A stretch of DNA of 64,000 nucleotides from CAVORD01 sp963698535 (lineage in GTDB: Bacteria > Bacteroidota > Bacteroidia > Bacteroidales > VadinHA17): positions 1,798,001 to 1,862,000 of the forward strand of contig CAVORD010000001.1 of the NCBI GenBank assembly GCA_963698535.1, in the 5' to 3' direction. Within the stretch, counting starts at the first letter, position 1. Each line of letters starts with the position of its first letter. The notes under the pieces were generated by a model. It saw only the letters and a program-made list of their open reading frames with translations, did not search any database and was not told where the DNA came from. The position numbers and the translations under genes were made by a program. Below are positions 36,258 through 45,412 of the stretch, piece after piece.

Positions 36258-37361
36258 ATGGAAAAGAGAAAGGCTGTAAAATTGACTTTGGAGGATGGTT
36301 CAACTTTCAGAGGCTTTTCATTCGGGGCCTCAAAATCGGTAGCAGGGGAGGTGGTTTTCAACACAGCAATGACAGGCTACCCCGAAAGTCTTACCGATCC
36401 CTCCTACCGGGGTCAGATCTTATGCCTCTCGTACCCGCTGGCAGGCAACTACGGTGCCCCGGGCAGGGATGAAGAAAACGATCTTCTGGCCTTCTATGAA
36501 TCATCTTCCATACATATCTCCGGTCTTATAGTATCAGATTACTCCTTCAATTACAGCCATTGGAACGCCAGCCAGAGCCTGTCTGAATGGCTTGAAAAAA
36601 ACCATATACCCGGAATTTATGGAATAGACACCAGAGCCCTGACGAAAAGGATCAGGGAGAAGGGTGCCATGCTAGGTAAGATCGAACAGGAGGGAGATCT
36701 TGTTGACTTCTTCGACCCGAACAGAACCAATCTAGTTGAGCAGGTAAGTACAAAAAGCATAAAAAAATATGGAGATGGTCTTTACCGTATTCTGCTTATT
36801 GATTGCGGAGTTAAATACAGTATAATCCGACATCTGCTAAAATACGACACTACGATAACAAGAGTACCATGGGATCATAAGCCCGACCTGTCGGATTACG
36901 ATGGTGTTTTTATTTCCAACGGTCCGGGAGACCCGGCAATGTGCACTCCTACAATAGATGCAGTGAAGGGTATTCTTCACGGGGAGAAACCTGTTTTTGG
37001 TATCTGCCTGGGCAACCAGCTGATGGCACTTGCTTCCGGGGCAAAAACATATAAACTGAAATATGGTCATCGCAGTCATAACCAGCCTGTATTAATGGTG
37101 GGTACCAACAGATCATTTATAACATCTCAGAATCATGGCTTTGCGGTAGACAACAATACCCTGGGAGCAGAGTGGCTACCTCTCTTTACAAATCTCAACG
37201 ACAATACCAATGAGGGTATGAAACACACCTCAAAACCATTTTTCTCAACACAGTTTCATCCTGAGGCATCAGGAGGACCAACAGATACAGCATTTCTGTT
37301 CGGAGAATTTGTGGATAATGTAAGGAGATATAAAGAATCGAAATCCAACGAAGGCAAATGA
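36258..37361 (+). CDS. carA: Carbamoyl-phosphate synthase small subunit
   Basis: Glutaminase subunit that supplies ammonia to CarB for carbamoyl phosphate (arginine and pyrimidine synthesis). At 367 residues it is normal in size. The N-terminal CPSase_sm_chain domain (LEDGSTFRGFSFGA; FNTAMTGYPESLTDPSY) is followed by a class I amidotransferase domain with the nucleophile in FGICLGNQLM (Cys 250) and the His/Glu pair in QFHPEASGG near 330-338. The carB start codon overlaps its stop (ATGA), so the two subunits are translationally coupled. Confidence 0.97.
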   Translation: MEKRKAVKLTLEDGSTFRGFSFGASKSVAGEVVFNTAMTGYPESLTDPSYRGQILCLSYPLAGNYGAPGRDEENDLLAFYESSSIHISGLIVSDYSFNYSHWNASQSLSEWLEKNHIPGIYGIDTRALTKRIREKGAMLGKIEQEGDLVDFFDPNRTNLVEQVSTKSIKKYGDGLYRILLIDCGVKYSIIRHLLKYDTTITRVPWDHKPDLSDYDGVFISNGPGDPAMCTPTIDAVKGILHGEKPVFGICLGNQLMALASGAKTYKLKYGHRSHNQPVLMVGTNRSFITSQNHGFAVDNNTLGAEWLPLFTNLNDNTNEGMKHTSKPFFSTQFHPEASGGPTDTAFLFGEFVDNVRRYKESKSNEGK

Positions 37362-40300
37362 AGGAGTTAAACAACATTAAGAAAGTACTGGTTCTTGGAT
37401 CCGGAGCCTTAAAGATAGGTGAGGCCGGGGAGTTCGACTACTCAGGCTCACAGGCACTTAAGGCATTGAGAGAGGAAGGCATACATACTGTCCTTATAAA
37501 CCCGAACATTGCAACAGTTCAAACATCAGAGGGTATTGCAGACAATATCTATTTTCTGCCTGTCACCCCCCTGTTTGTTGAAAAGGTAATCGAGAAGGAG
37601 CGCCCGGACGGTATTCTTCTGGCTTTTGGAGGACAGACGGCATTGAACTGCGGTACGCGACTCTACAAGGATGGGATTTTCGACAAATATAATGTTAAGG
37701 TATTGGGGACTCCGGTAAGAGCCATCATGGATACTGAAGACAGGGAACTATTTGTTAACAAGCTTCTTGAAATTGATGTAAAGACACCCTCAAGCATAGC
37801 AGTAGGCAGCGTGGATGAGGCTGCAGAGGCAGCCGAAAAGCTGGGCTTTCCCCTGATAATAAGAGCAGCCTACACCCTTGGAGGACAGGGTAGTGGCTTC
37901 TGTTCCAATCACGAGGAGCTGAGGATGATGGTCTCAAAGGCCCTGGCATTTTCCGGACAGATACTGGTGGAAGAGTCGCTTAAAGGATGGAAAGAGGTTG
38001 AATATGAGGTTGTAAGGGATTCGTATGATAATTGCATCACTGTATGCAATATGGAAAACTTCGACCCACTGGGCATACATACAGGGGAGAGTATAGTTGT
38101 AGCACCTTCACAAACACTTTCAAACAGCGAATACCATAAATTAAGAGAGCTCTCAATAAAGATAATACGCCATATTGGAGTGATAGGCGAGTGCAATGTC
38201 CAGTATGCCCTTGATCCTGAATCGGAAGATTACAGGGTGATAGAGGTAAATGCCCGTCTCTCGCGCTCAAGTGCACTGGCATCGAAGGCAACCGGCTATC
38301 CGCTGGCCTTTATAGCAGCCAAACTTGCTCTTGGTTACGGATTGCATGAATTAAAGAACGCTGTGACACTAACCACCACTGCAGCATTCGAGCCGGCCCT
38401 TGACTATATTGTTTGTAAAATACCACGATGGGACCTGAATAAATTCGACGGTGTTTCGCACCTTATCGGATCAAGTATGAAAAGTGTCGGTGAGGTAATG
38501 GCCATAGGCCGTACATTTGAGGAGGCTATTCAGAAAGGTCTGCGAATGATAGGACAGGGTATGCACGGATTCGTAGGCAACAGAAATCTCTCTTTTGAGA
38601 ATATTGAAAAAGAACTCTCCGAGCCAACCGATATGCGTATTTTTTCAATTGCAGAGGCCTTTGAAAAAGGGATCACTGTTGACCGTGTTCATGAGCTCAC
38701 AAAGATCGACCGGTGGTTTCTTCATAAATTGCAAAACATTACGGATATCAAGAATGAACTAAGCGAATACGACAGCCTGGAAACACTGCCTGTTGACCTG
38801 CTGCGCATATCCAAAATACGGGGCTTCAGCGACTTCCAGATCGCCCGTTATGTTTTAAAAGCCACTCCTCAGAGTATTGCATCGGAGATGAGCAAAGTAA
38901 GGGCATACCGGAAATCATTTGGCATAGTACCTTTTGTTAAACAGATCGACACCCTTGCTGCCGAATACCCGGCTGCCACCAATTATCTTTATCTGACATA
39001 CAGCGGATCGGAGCATGACATATGGTATGAAAACGATAAAAGATCTGTCATAGTACTTGGATCAGGGGCATACAGGATAGGGTCGAGCGTTGAATTCGAC
39101 TGGTGTTCAGTTAACTGCCTGGAAACGGTAAGGCGTGAGAAATACCGGTCGGTAGTAATTAATTATAACCCCGAGACGGTAAGCACCGATTACGATAACA
39201 GCGACAGATTATACTTTGACGAACTATCCTTCGAGAGGGTGATGGATATTATTGAACTTGAAACACCCTTTGGAGTAGTGGTAAGCATGGGAGGTCAGAT
39301 ACCCAATAACCTTGCCATGAGGCTTCATAATGAGAATGTACCGATCTTAGGTACCTCCCCTCTTTCTATTGACAGAGCAGAAGACAGGCATAAGTTCTCT
39401 TCGATGCTCGATACCCTTGGAATTGATCAGCCGGCATGGAGTGAACTCACAGAAAGAGCAGAGATCGAATCATTTATAAAAACTGTAGGATATCCCGTTC
39501 TGGTAAGGCCTTCATATGTGCTGTCAGGAGCGGCAATGAATGTTGTATCAAATGAGAATGAGCTTGGCAACTTTCTCGATCTGGCAGTAAGTGTCTCCAA
39601 ACAACACCCTGTTGTTGTTTCTGAATTCATTGAAGATGCCAAGGAGATAGAGATAGATGCAGTAGCCCTGAAAGGAGAGATTCTTGCCTATGCAATGAGT
39701 GAGCATGTTGAATTTGCAGGGGTGCATTCAGGTGACGCAACAATTGTATTCCCACCGCAAAAACTATATTTTGAAACTGTAAGACGAATAAAGCGCATAT
39801 CAAAAGATATAGCCAGCGAACTTAACATCACCGGCCCTTTTAATATCCAGTTTCTTGCCCGTGATAACGATATAAAGGTAATAGAGTGTAATCTGAGAGC
39901 ATCGCGCAGCATGCCTTTTGTTTCCAAGGTGCTAAAGACTAATCTTATTGAGCTCGCAACAAAGGCCCTTCTTGGATTACCGGTCACAAAACCCGATAAG
40001 TCGATCTTCGATCTCGATTATGTGGGAGTAAAAGCCCCACAGTTCAGCTTTTCAAGATTAGCCAAGGCCGACCCTATCCTGGGGGTCGATATGGCTTCCA
40101 CAGGAGAAGTGGGTTGCATAGGCGAAGGCTTCTATGAGGCTATATTAAAGGCGATGCTGTCTGTAGGATATAACATTCCGGAAAAAGGGGTTCTCCTCTC
40201 TACCGGACCATTAAAATCAAAAACAGAACTTATTGAGGGAGCAAAAGCATTGAAACTTAAGGGGTATAAACTTTATGCCACACGGGGCACCAGGCAGTTT

Positions 40301-40585
40301 CTGGAAAACAATGGTGTTGAAGCAGAATTGGCATACTGGCCCGACGAAAATAATAGTCCTAATACAATAGAGCTGATCAAGAATAAAATTGTTGATCTGG
40401 TAATTAACATACCAAAGGATCATAGTGCAAATGAGCTGTTCAACGATTACAGTATCAGAAGGAGCTCTGTCGACTACAATATCCCGCTTATCACCAATGC
40501 CCGACTTGCAAGTGCATTTATTTTAGCATTCTGTAAATTTACCACCAACGATATAATGATCAAAAGCTGGAGTGAATACCATTAA
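37358..40585 (+). CDS. carB: Carbamoyl-phosphate synthase large subunit
   Basis: The 1075-residue synthetase subunit with internal duplication: an N-terminal half (preATP-grasp LVLGSGALKIGEAGEFDYSG; ATP-grasp with IIRAAYTLGGQGSGFC) and a C-terminal half (VIVLGSGAYRIGSSVEFDW; VLVRPSYVLSGAAMNVV). It ends in an MGS-like regulatory domain (from about 930: PEKGVLLST, GYKLYATRGT). It makes carbamoyl phosphate from bicarbonate, two ATP and ammonia delivered by CarA. Length and both ATP-grasp halves are complete. Confidence 0.97.
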   Translation: MKELNNIKKVLVLGSGALKIGEAGEFDYSGSQALKALREEGIHTVLINPNIATVQTSEGIADNIYFLPVTPLFVEKVIEKERPDGILLAFGGQTALNCGTRLYKDGIFDKYNVKVLGTPVRAIMDTEDRELFVNKLLEIDVKTPSSIAVGSVDEAAEAAEKLGFPLIIRAAYTLGGQGSGFCSNHEELRMMVSKALAFSGQILVEESLKGWKEVEYEVVRDSYDNCITVCNMENFDPLGIHTGESIVVAPSQTLSNSEYHKLRELSIKIIRHIGVIGECNVQYALDPESEDYRVIEVNARLSRSSALASKATGYPLAFIAAKLALGYGLHELKNAVTLTTTAAFEPALDYIVCKIPRWDLNKFDGVSHLIGSSMKSVGEVMAIGRTFEEAIQKGLRMIGQGMHGFVGNRNLSFENIEKELSEPTDMRIFSIAEAFEKGITVDRVHELTKIDRWFLHKLQNITDIKNELSEYDSLETLPVDLLRISKIRGFSDFQIARYVLKATPQSIASEMSKVRAYRKSFGIVPFVKQIDTLAAEYPAATNYLYLTYSGSEHDIWYENDKRSVIVLGSGAYRIGSSVEFDWCSVNCLETVRREKYRSVVINYNPETVSTDYDNSDRLYFDELSFERVMDIIELETPFGVVVSMGGQIPNNLAMRLHNENVPILGTSPLSIDRAEDRHKFSSMLDTLGIDQPAWSELTERAEIESFIKTVGYPVLVRPSYVLSGAAMNVVSNENELGNFLDLAVSVSKQHPVVVSEFIEDAKEIEIDAVALKGEILAYAMSEHVEFAGVHSGDATIVFPPQKLYFETVRRIKRISKDIASELNITGPFNIQFLARDNDIKVIECNLRASRSMPFVSKVLKTNLIELATKALLGLPVTKPDKSIFDLDYVGVKAPQFSFSRLAKADPILGVDMASTGEVGCIGEGFYEAILKAMLSVGYNIPEKGVLLSTGPLKSKTELIEGAKALKLKGYKLYATRGTRQFLENNGVEAELAYWPDENNSPNTIELIKNKIVDLVINIPKDHSANELFNDYSIRRSSVDYNIPLITNARLASAFILAFCKFTTNDIMIKSWSEYH

Positions 40586-40595
40586 TTAATTAAAC

Positions 40596-41042
40596 ATGAT
40601 TAAAATAAGAGAAGCCGGCAGAGACGATGCGAAAACAATTATCTCCTTTCAGAAGGCTATGGCCTGGGAGACGGAGAAGATGACCCTTGGTGATGACACA
40701 CTGCTTCCAGGGGTTGAAAAGGTCTTTGATGACCCATCAAAAGGGGTATATTTTGTTGCAGAGTCAGACGGGAGTGTAGTGGCCTCATTGCTGATAACAT
40801 ATGAGTGGAGTGACTGGAGAAACAGAGATATCTGGTGGTTCCAGTCGGTTTATGTAGTGCCTGAATTCCGTAGAAAGGGAATATTCGGGCTTATGTACAG
40901 GTTCATTGCCGAAGAATCGGAGAAGGCAGGTGCAGGTGGACTCCGTCTCTATGTTGAATCGAACAACACTGTAGCCCGTAAAACTTATGAAGCGATGGGG
41001 ATGGACAGTACACACTATACTATGTATGAGTGGTTAAGATAA
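40596..41042 (+). CDS. GNAT-family N-acetyltransferase
   Basis: A 148-residue single GNAT domain. N-terminal strand-helix IKIREAGRDDAKTIISFQKAM; middle strands GVYFVAESDGSVVASLLITYEW; the acetyl-CoA pyrophosphate loop VVPEFRRKGIFGLMYRFI near residues 90-107 (the R-x-x-G-x-G/A motif is RRKGIF); and the C-terminal ESNNTVARKTYEAMGM typical of the fold. The substrate cannot be told from sequence. It follows carB by 10 bases in the same direction. Confidence 0.88.
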   Translation: MIKIREAGRDDAKTIISFQKAMAWETEKMTLGDDTLLPGVEKVFDDPSKGVYFVAESDGSVVASLLITYEWSDWRNRDIWWFQSVYVVPEFRRKGIFGLMYRFIAEESEKAGAGGLRLYVESNNTVARKTYEAMGMDSTHYTMYEWLR

Positions 41043-41135
41043 GCTTATCCTGCTAATCCATTGAGTGATCCTTGTTCCTCTTTCCTGCTACCTGAAAGAT
41101 GGAGGCTGAACCCTAAAAATAGCTGAACCGGTTCG

Positions 41136-43325
41136 TTAATTAGCCTGCTCCGACAGGAATTTGATCCTCACCAGGCGAATTTCGTCCTCTTCATAGTCGG
41201 AACCAAGACCGTTTATCGCATCTTCCAGGGAATCGCTTTCGGCCTCTTCTCTGAAATAGGCGTATATATCTTGCTGCCTGTCTTCGTCAATTACAGAATC
41301 TATATAGTAGTCAATATTCAACCTGGTACCATAGTTTACTATTGATTCTACCTCTGTAAGCAACTCTCCCAACTCCAATCCCTTCGATTCTGCGATATCA
41401 TCAAGTGATATTTTCCTGTCGATCTTTTCAATGATGTAAACCTTGATCCCCGATTTATTAACGACCGATTTCACCACCATGTCCTGTGGTCTTACGATCT
41501 CTTTCTCCTCAACGTACGTTTCAATTACCTCTATGAACTCTTTTCCGTAGCGCTGAGCTTTGCCCGCACCAACACCGGTAATGTTCTGAAGTTCTTCAAG
41601 AGTGATCGGATACTGGAATGCCATCTCTTCAAGCGACGGATCCTGGAAGATAACCCATGGCTGGAGTCCTTTCTGCTTCGATATCTTCCTCCGTAAATCC
41701 TTCAGAATGCTGAAAAGTTCATCATCAACAGCTGCTGTTTTAGCCCCAAACCCGCTCTCCTCTTCTGACTCCTCGGAATAATCATGGTCTTCACTCAGCA
41801 TAAAGGAGTAGGGTTTTTCGAGATATTCGTGCCCTTTTTGAGTCAGCTTCAGCAAACCGTAAGTCTCAATATCCTTTGTTATAAGCTTGGCAATCAGTGC
41901 CTGGCGAAGAACCATGTTCCAGAATCGCTCGTCTTTATCCTCATAAAGTCCGAAAATCTCCAGCTTATGATGTCGGTATGACTTGATGGCCGTTGTTGTT
42001 TTTCCGGCCAGTATATTCGATATATGGTCGGCCTTGAATTTCTCTTTCACCTGAAGCATTGCATCGAGCGCATGTGTAAGGAATTCCATTCCTTCAAACT
42101 GCGTTTTAGGATGAAGACAGTTATCACATGCTTCGCAGTTAACAGGTGTATATTCCTCCCCGAAATAGTGGAGCAGGATTTTCCTGCGGCATGCCGATGA
42201 TTCTGCATAGGAGGCTGTTTCGAGAAGTAATTGTTTCCCGATCTCCTGCTCGGAGATATGCTTCCCCTGCATAAACTTCTCGAGTTTCTGAATATCCTTG
42301 AAGGAGTAGTAAGCAATACATCGTCCCTCTCCTCCATCGCGGCCGGCCCTGCCTGTTTCCTGATAATATCCCTCGAGACTCTTGGGTATATCATAATGTA
42401 TCACATAGCGGACATCGGGTTTATCGATACCCATTCCAAAGGCTATGGTAGCAACAATAACATCGGCATCTTCCATAAGGAACATATCCTGATTCCGCGA
42501 CCGGGTGGCCGAGTCCATCCCTGCATGATAAGGAAGAGCCCTGATCTCATTTACCTTAAGTATCTCGGCCAGTTCCTCCACTTTCTTTCTGCTAAGGCAA
42601 TAGATTATTCCTGATTTCCCATGATGGTTCTTTATATACTTTATAATCTCCTTGGCAGCGTCATGCTTTGGTCTTACCTCATAATAAAGGTTTGGCCTGT
42701 TAAATGATGATTTGAATATCGCGGCATCCAGAATTCCAAGGTTTTTCTGAATATCATGCTGTACCTTTGGTGTTGCAGTAGCGGTAAGGGCAATAATAGG
42801 AGCCCTGCGTATTATATCTATAATAGGCCTGATGCGCCGGTATTCCGGACGGAAATCGTGTCCCCATTCAGATATACAATGAGCCTCATCGATTGCGTAG
42901 AATGAAATATCTATTTTCTTAAGAAACTCAATATTCTCCTCCTTGGTTAATGATTCAGGAGCTACATACAGCAATTTGGTTCTACCACCCAGGACATCCT
43001 TCCTTACCTTGGTAATTGCAGCTTTTGTTAGTGAAGAGTTCAGGAAATGGGCGACATCATCCTCGGTGCTGAAATTACGCATGGCGTCAACCTGATTCTT
43101 CATCAGGGCTATAAGAGGAGATATGACGATTGCCGTCCCTTCCTTCATAACCGCCGGTAACTGATAACAGAGAGACTTCCCCCCTCCGGTAGGCATCAAT
43201 ACAAATGAGTCGTTTCCCGAGAGAACGTTTAGTATTATCTCTTCCTGATTCCCTTTAAATGTGTCAAACCCAAAATACCTCTTAAGGTATTCATTCATCG
43301 ACTGCTTCTGATCCATTTTCCCCAT
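41136..43325 (-). CDS. recQ: ATP-dependent DNA helicase RecQ
   Basis: A 3'-5' DNA helicase in recombination and repair. At 729 residues it is longer than E. coli RecQ. Superfamily 2 motifs: Walker A MPTGGGKSLCYQLPA near 38-52; DEAH box AIDEAHCISEWGHDF near 140-154; motif III ALTATATPKV; motif VI QETGRAGRDG near 318-327. Next come the RQC zinc-binding cysteines (CRRKILLHYFG, CEACDNC), a winged helix, the HRDC domain (LFSILKDLRRKISKQ near 535-549) and an acidic C-terminal extension of about 120 residues. CCGGAA-ATC-TTCCGG (43336-43350) forms a small hairpin just before the start codon. Confidence 0.95.
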   Translation of the reverse strand: MGKMDQKQSMNEYLKRYFGFDTFKGNQEEIILNVLSGNDSFVLMPTGGGKSLCYQLPAVMKEGTAIVISPLIALMKNQVDAMRNFSTEDDVAHFLNSSLTKAAITKVRKDVLGGRTKLLYVAPESLTKEENIEFLKKIDISFYAIDEAHCISEWGHDFRPEYRRIRPIIDIIRRAPIIALTATATPKVQHDIQKNLGILDAAIFKSSFNRPNLYYEVRPKHDAAKEIIKYIKNHHGKSGIIYCLSRKKVEELAEILKVNEIRALPYHAGMDSATRSRNQDMFLMEDADVIVATIAFGMGIDKPDVRYVIHYDIPKSLEGYYQETGRAGRDGGEGRCIAYYSFKDIQKLEKFMQGKHISEQEIGKQLLLETASYAESSACRRKILLHYFGEEYTPVNCEACDNCLHPKTQFEGMEFLTHALDAMLQVKEKFKADHISNILAGKTTTAIKSYRHHKLEIFGLYEDKDERFWNMVLRQALIAKLITKDIETYGLLKLTQKGHEYLEKPYSFMLSEDHDYSEESEEESGFGAKTAAVDDELFSILKDLRRKISKQKGLQPWVIFQDPSLEEMAFQYPITLEELQNITGVGAGKAQRYGKEFIEVIETYVEEKEIVRPQDMVVKSVVNKSGIKVYIIEKIDRKISLDDIAESKGLELGELLTEVESIVNYGTRLNIDYYIDSVIDEDRQQDIYAYFREEAESDSLEDAINGLGSDYEEDEIRLVRIKFLSEQAN

Positions 43326-43566
43326 GAATTGAATGCCGGAAATCTTCCGGTAAGTTAAAGCCTGTGAGGGTGAATTTTAAACTGTTGGCAATTGCCAGTG
43401 ATAACAATTTGACATTCACCTTGTTTATTCACATTAAGATACAATATAATAATTAAAGTTCATATATTTTATGATGATTGTATATGTTTTACATTCTTTC
43501 CTTTATTGTTTAGCTCCCTAAGAATTACCATCTTTACTGCTCATTTAAGGAACAGTTTGGACTACT

Positions 43567-44439
43567 ATGGCAAAGAAGAAAGTTACCGGAAAAGTTATTG
43601 AGAAGGAGATGTCTTTCCTTGAACATCTGGAAGAGCTGAGATGGCATATAATAAGATCCGTACTTGCAGTCTTTGTCTTTGCAGTGGTGGCTTTCATATT
43701 TAAGAATATTATTTTCGACACTATCATTCTTGCTCCCCGGGATCCATCATTTTTGACGAACCGATTACTCTGCCAGCTTGGTGAATACCTTGGCCAACCG
43801 GCACTTTGCATCAATACCAAATATTTTGAGATCATTAACATTAAGATGGCAGGGCAGTTTACTACTCATATATCTGTGTCGCTGGTGGCAGGAATAATTC
43901 TTGCCTTTCCATATATATTCTGGGAATTCTGGAGTTTCTTCAGGCCTGCCTTATACCAGACAGAAAGAAGACATGCTTCAGGCGCCGTTTTCTTTTCATC
44001 ACTCCTTTTTATGATCGGCATATTATTTGGCTACTTTATAATTGCACCTCTTTCCATCCATTTTCTGGGCTCCTACAATCTGAGTGACCAGGTGGTCAAT
44101 CAGATCAATCTGCGCTCATATATTGGCACCTTGACATCCGTATCACTTGCATCAGGGATTGTATTTGAGCTCCCAATGGTCACATTTTTTCTTACCAAAA
44201 TAGGGATCGTCGATCCACCATTCCTCAGGAAATACCGCAAACATTCTATTGTTGTAATACTTATACTGGGTGCAATTATCACCCCTCCCGATGTATTCAG
44301 TCAGATATTGGTTTGTATCCCTTTGCTTTTCCTGTATGAGGTTGGTATCATTATATCGGGCAGAGTAATCAAAAAGGAGAAAAAAAGAGCAGCAGCAAAA
44401 AGCAGCGAAATTCAGAAAGAACCATCAGGTAATCTATAG
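43567..44439 (+). CDS. tatC: Sec-independent protein translocase subunit TatC
   Basis: A 290-residue core component of the twin-arginine translocase. The N-terminal FLEHLEELRWHIIRS is the TatC hallmark used in signal-peptide recognition. Six membrane helices follow (VLAVFVFAVVAFIF; LVAGIILAFPYIFWEFWSFF; AVFFSSLLFMIGILFGYFI; TSVSLASGIVFELPMVTFFL; IVVILILGAIITPPDVFSQ; ILVCIPLLFLYEVGIIIS). The C-terminus is a lysine-rich cytoplasmic tail. No tatA is adjacent. lptB begins 8 bases downstream. Confidence 0.96.
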   Translation: MAKKKVTGKVIEKEMSFLEHLEELRWHIIRSVLAVFVFAVVAFIFKNIIFDTIILAPRDPSFLTNRLLCQLGEYLGQPALCINTKYFEIINIKMAGQFTTHISVSLVAGIILAFPYIFWEFWSFFRPALYQTERRHASGAVFFSSLLFMIGILFGYFIIAPLSIHFLGSYNLSDQVVNQINLRSYIGTLTSVSLASGIVFELPMVTFFLTKIGIVDPPFLRKYRKHSIVVILILGAIITPPDVFSQILVCIPLLFLYEVGIIISGRVIKKEKKRAAAKSSEIQKEPSGNL

Positions 44440-44447
44440 GCAATAAA

Positions 44448-45173
44448 ATGAAACTTCACACAAAGAACCTGGTTAAACGATACCGCAAGAGAACAGTTGT
44501 CAATGATGTGTCAATTGAGGTAGAACAGGGAGAAATAGTTGGTTTGCTGGGCCCAAACGGTGCAGGAAAAACTACATCCTTCTATATGATGGTTGGTCTT
44601 ATAAAACCAAATGAGGGACAGATCTATCTGAATGATGATGATATAACAACGTTGCCTGTATACATGCGCGCCCGCAGAGGTATTGGGTATCTTGCACAGG
44701 AGGCATCCATTTTTCGCCAAATGAGCGTCGAAGACAATATCCGTGCTGTTCTGGAACTCTCAAAAATAGATAAGCAAGAGCAGGCAGAAAGGCTTGAAAC
44801 ACTTCTTGATGAATTTGGCCTGCAGAAGATCAGGACAAGTAAAGGCATACAACTTTCAGGAGGCGAACGTCGCCGAACTGAGATAGCCAGAGCATTGGCA
44901 CTTAAGCCTAACTTTATTCTTCTCGATGAACCATTTGCCGGCGTTGACCCTATTGCTGTGGAAGATATACAGGAAATAGTATCCAGGCTGAAAGATAAAA
45001 ACATAGGGATTCTGATCACCGACCACAATGTTCACGAGACACTTTCTATCACAGACAGGGCATATCTTCTCTTCGAGGGCAAAATACTTAAATCAGGAAC
45101 TGCCTCTCAACTAGCTGATGATGAGCAGGTAAGAAGAGTATATCTTGGCAAAAACTTCGAACTTCGCAGGTAG
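44448..45173 (+). CDS. lptB: LPS export ABC transporter ATPase LptB
   Basis: A 241-residue ATPase powering LptFG-driven lipopolysaccharide extraction from the inner membrane. Walker A GPNGAGKTTSFYMMVG near residues 34-49, Q-loop region IGYLAQEASIFRQMSVEDNI, signature LSGGERRRTEIARALA near 136-151, Walker B FILLDEPFAGVDPIAVEDI near 155-173, and H-loop ITDHNV. The AQEASIFR and FAGVDPIAV stretches separate LptB from other ABC ATPases. The rest of the Lpt system is not in the window. Closely behind tatC; the tRNA-Leu unit follows. Confidence 0.95.
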   Translation: MKLHTKNLVKRYRKRTVVNDVSIEVEQGEIVGLLGPNGAGKTTSFYMMVGLIKPNEGQIYLNDDDITTLPVYMRARRGIGYLAQEASIFRQMSVEDNIRAVLELSKIDKQEQAERLETLLDEFGLQKIRTSKGIQLSGGERRRTEIARALALKPNFILLDEPFAGVDPIAVEDIQEIVSRLKDKNIGILITDHNVHETLSITDRAYLLFEGKILKSGTASQLADDEQVRRVYLGKNFELRR

Positions 45174-45184
45174 TTCCATTTCAT

Positions 45185-45214
45185 TTTGTTTAAATGATAT
45201 TTTTTCTACCTTTG
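45185..45214 (+). promoter_or_regulatory. Bacteroidota-type promoter for tRNA-Leu
   Basis: TTTG (45185-45188), 18-base spacer, TACCTTTG (45207-45214): both the -33 and the -7 TAnnTTTG elements are present. Transcription would start a few bases before the tRNA at 45229. Confidence 0.75.
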
Positions 45215-45228
45215 CGGTGGATTTCCAG

Positions 45229-45310
45229 GCGGATGTGGCGTAATTGGTAGCCGCGCTAGACTTAGGATCTAGTGCCTTACGGCGTGGGGGTTCGAGTCCC
45301 TTCATCCGCA
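45229..45310 (+). tRNA. tRNA-Leu (anticodon UAG)
   Basis: Complete cloverleaf of 82 bases. Acceptor stem GCGGATG (45229-45235) pairs with CATCCGC (45303-45309), with discriminator A at 45310. The anticodon arm is CTAGA-CTTAGGA-TCTAG, with TAG at the anticodon position. A long class II variable arm (TGCCTTACGGCGT) and a T arm with TTCGAGT follow, as expected for leucine tRNA. The 3' CCA is not encoded. It has its own promoter and terminator. Confidence 0.97.
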
Positions 45311-45321
45311 CACGGCTAAAG

Positions 45322-45365
45322 ACCGCTAAAACAGGGTAAATCACTGGTTTGGCGGTTTTTTGGCT
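45322..45365 (+). terminator. Terminator after tRNA-Leu
   Basis: ACCGCTAAAACAG (45322-45334) pairs with CTGGTTTGGCGGT (45344-45356) with two mismatches, followed by a T run. Confidence 0.7.
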
Positions 45366-45412
45366 ATTTTTATCAGTACTCCTTTTCGATAATAGTTAAA
45401 CTTAGATATCAA

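Noticed and set aside
37909..38291. Open frames antisense to carB
   Set aside because: Overlapping shadows of a highly conserved enzyme.
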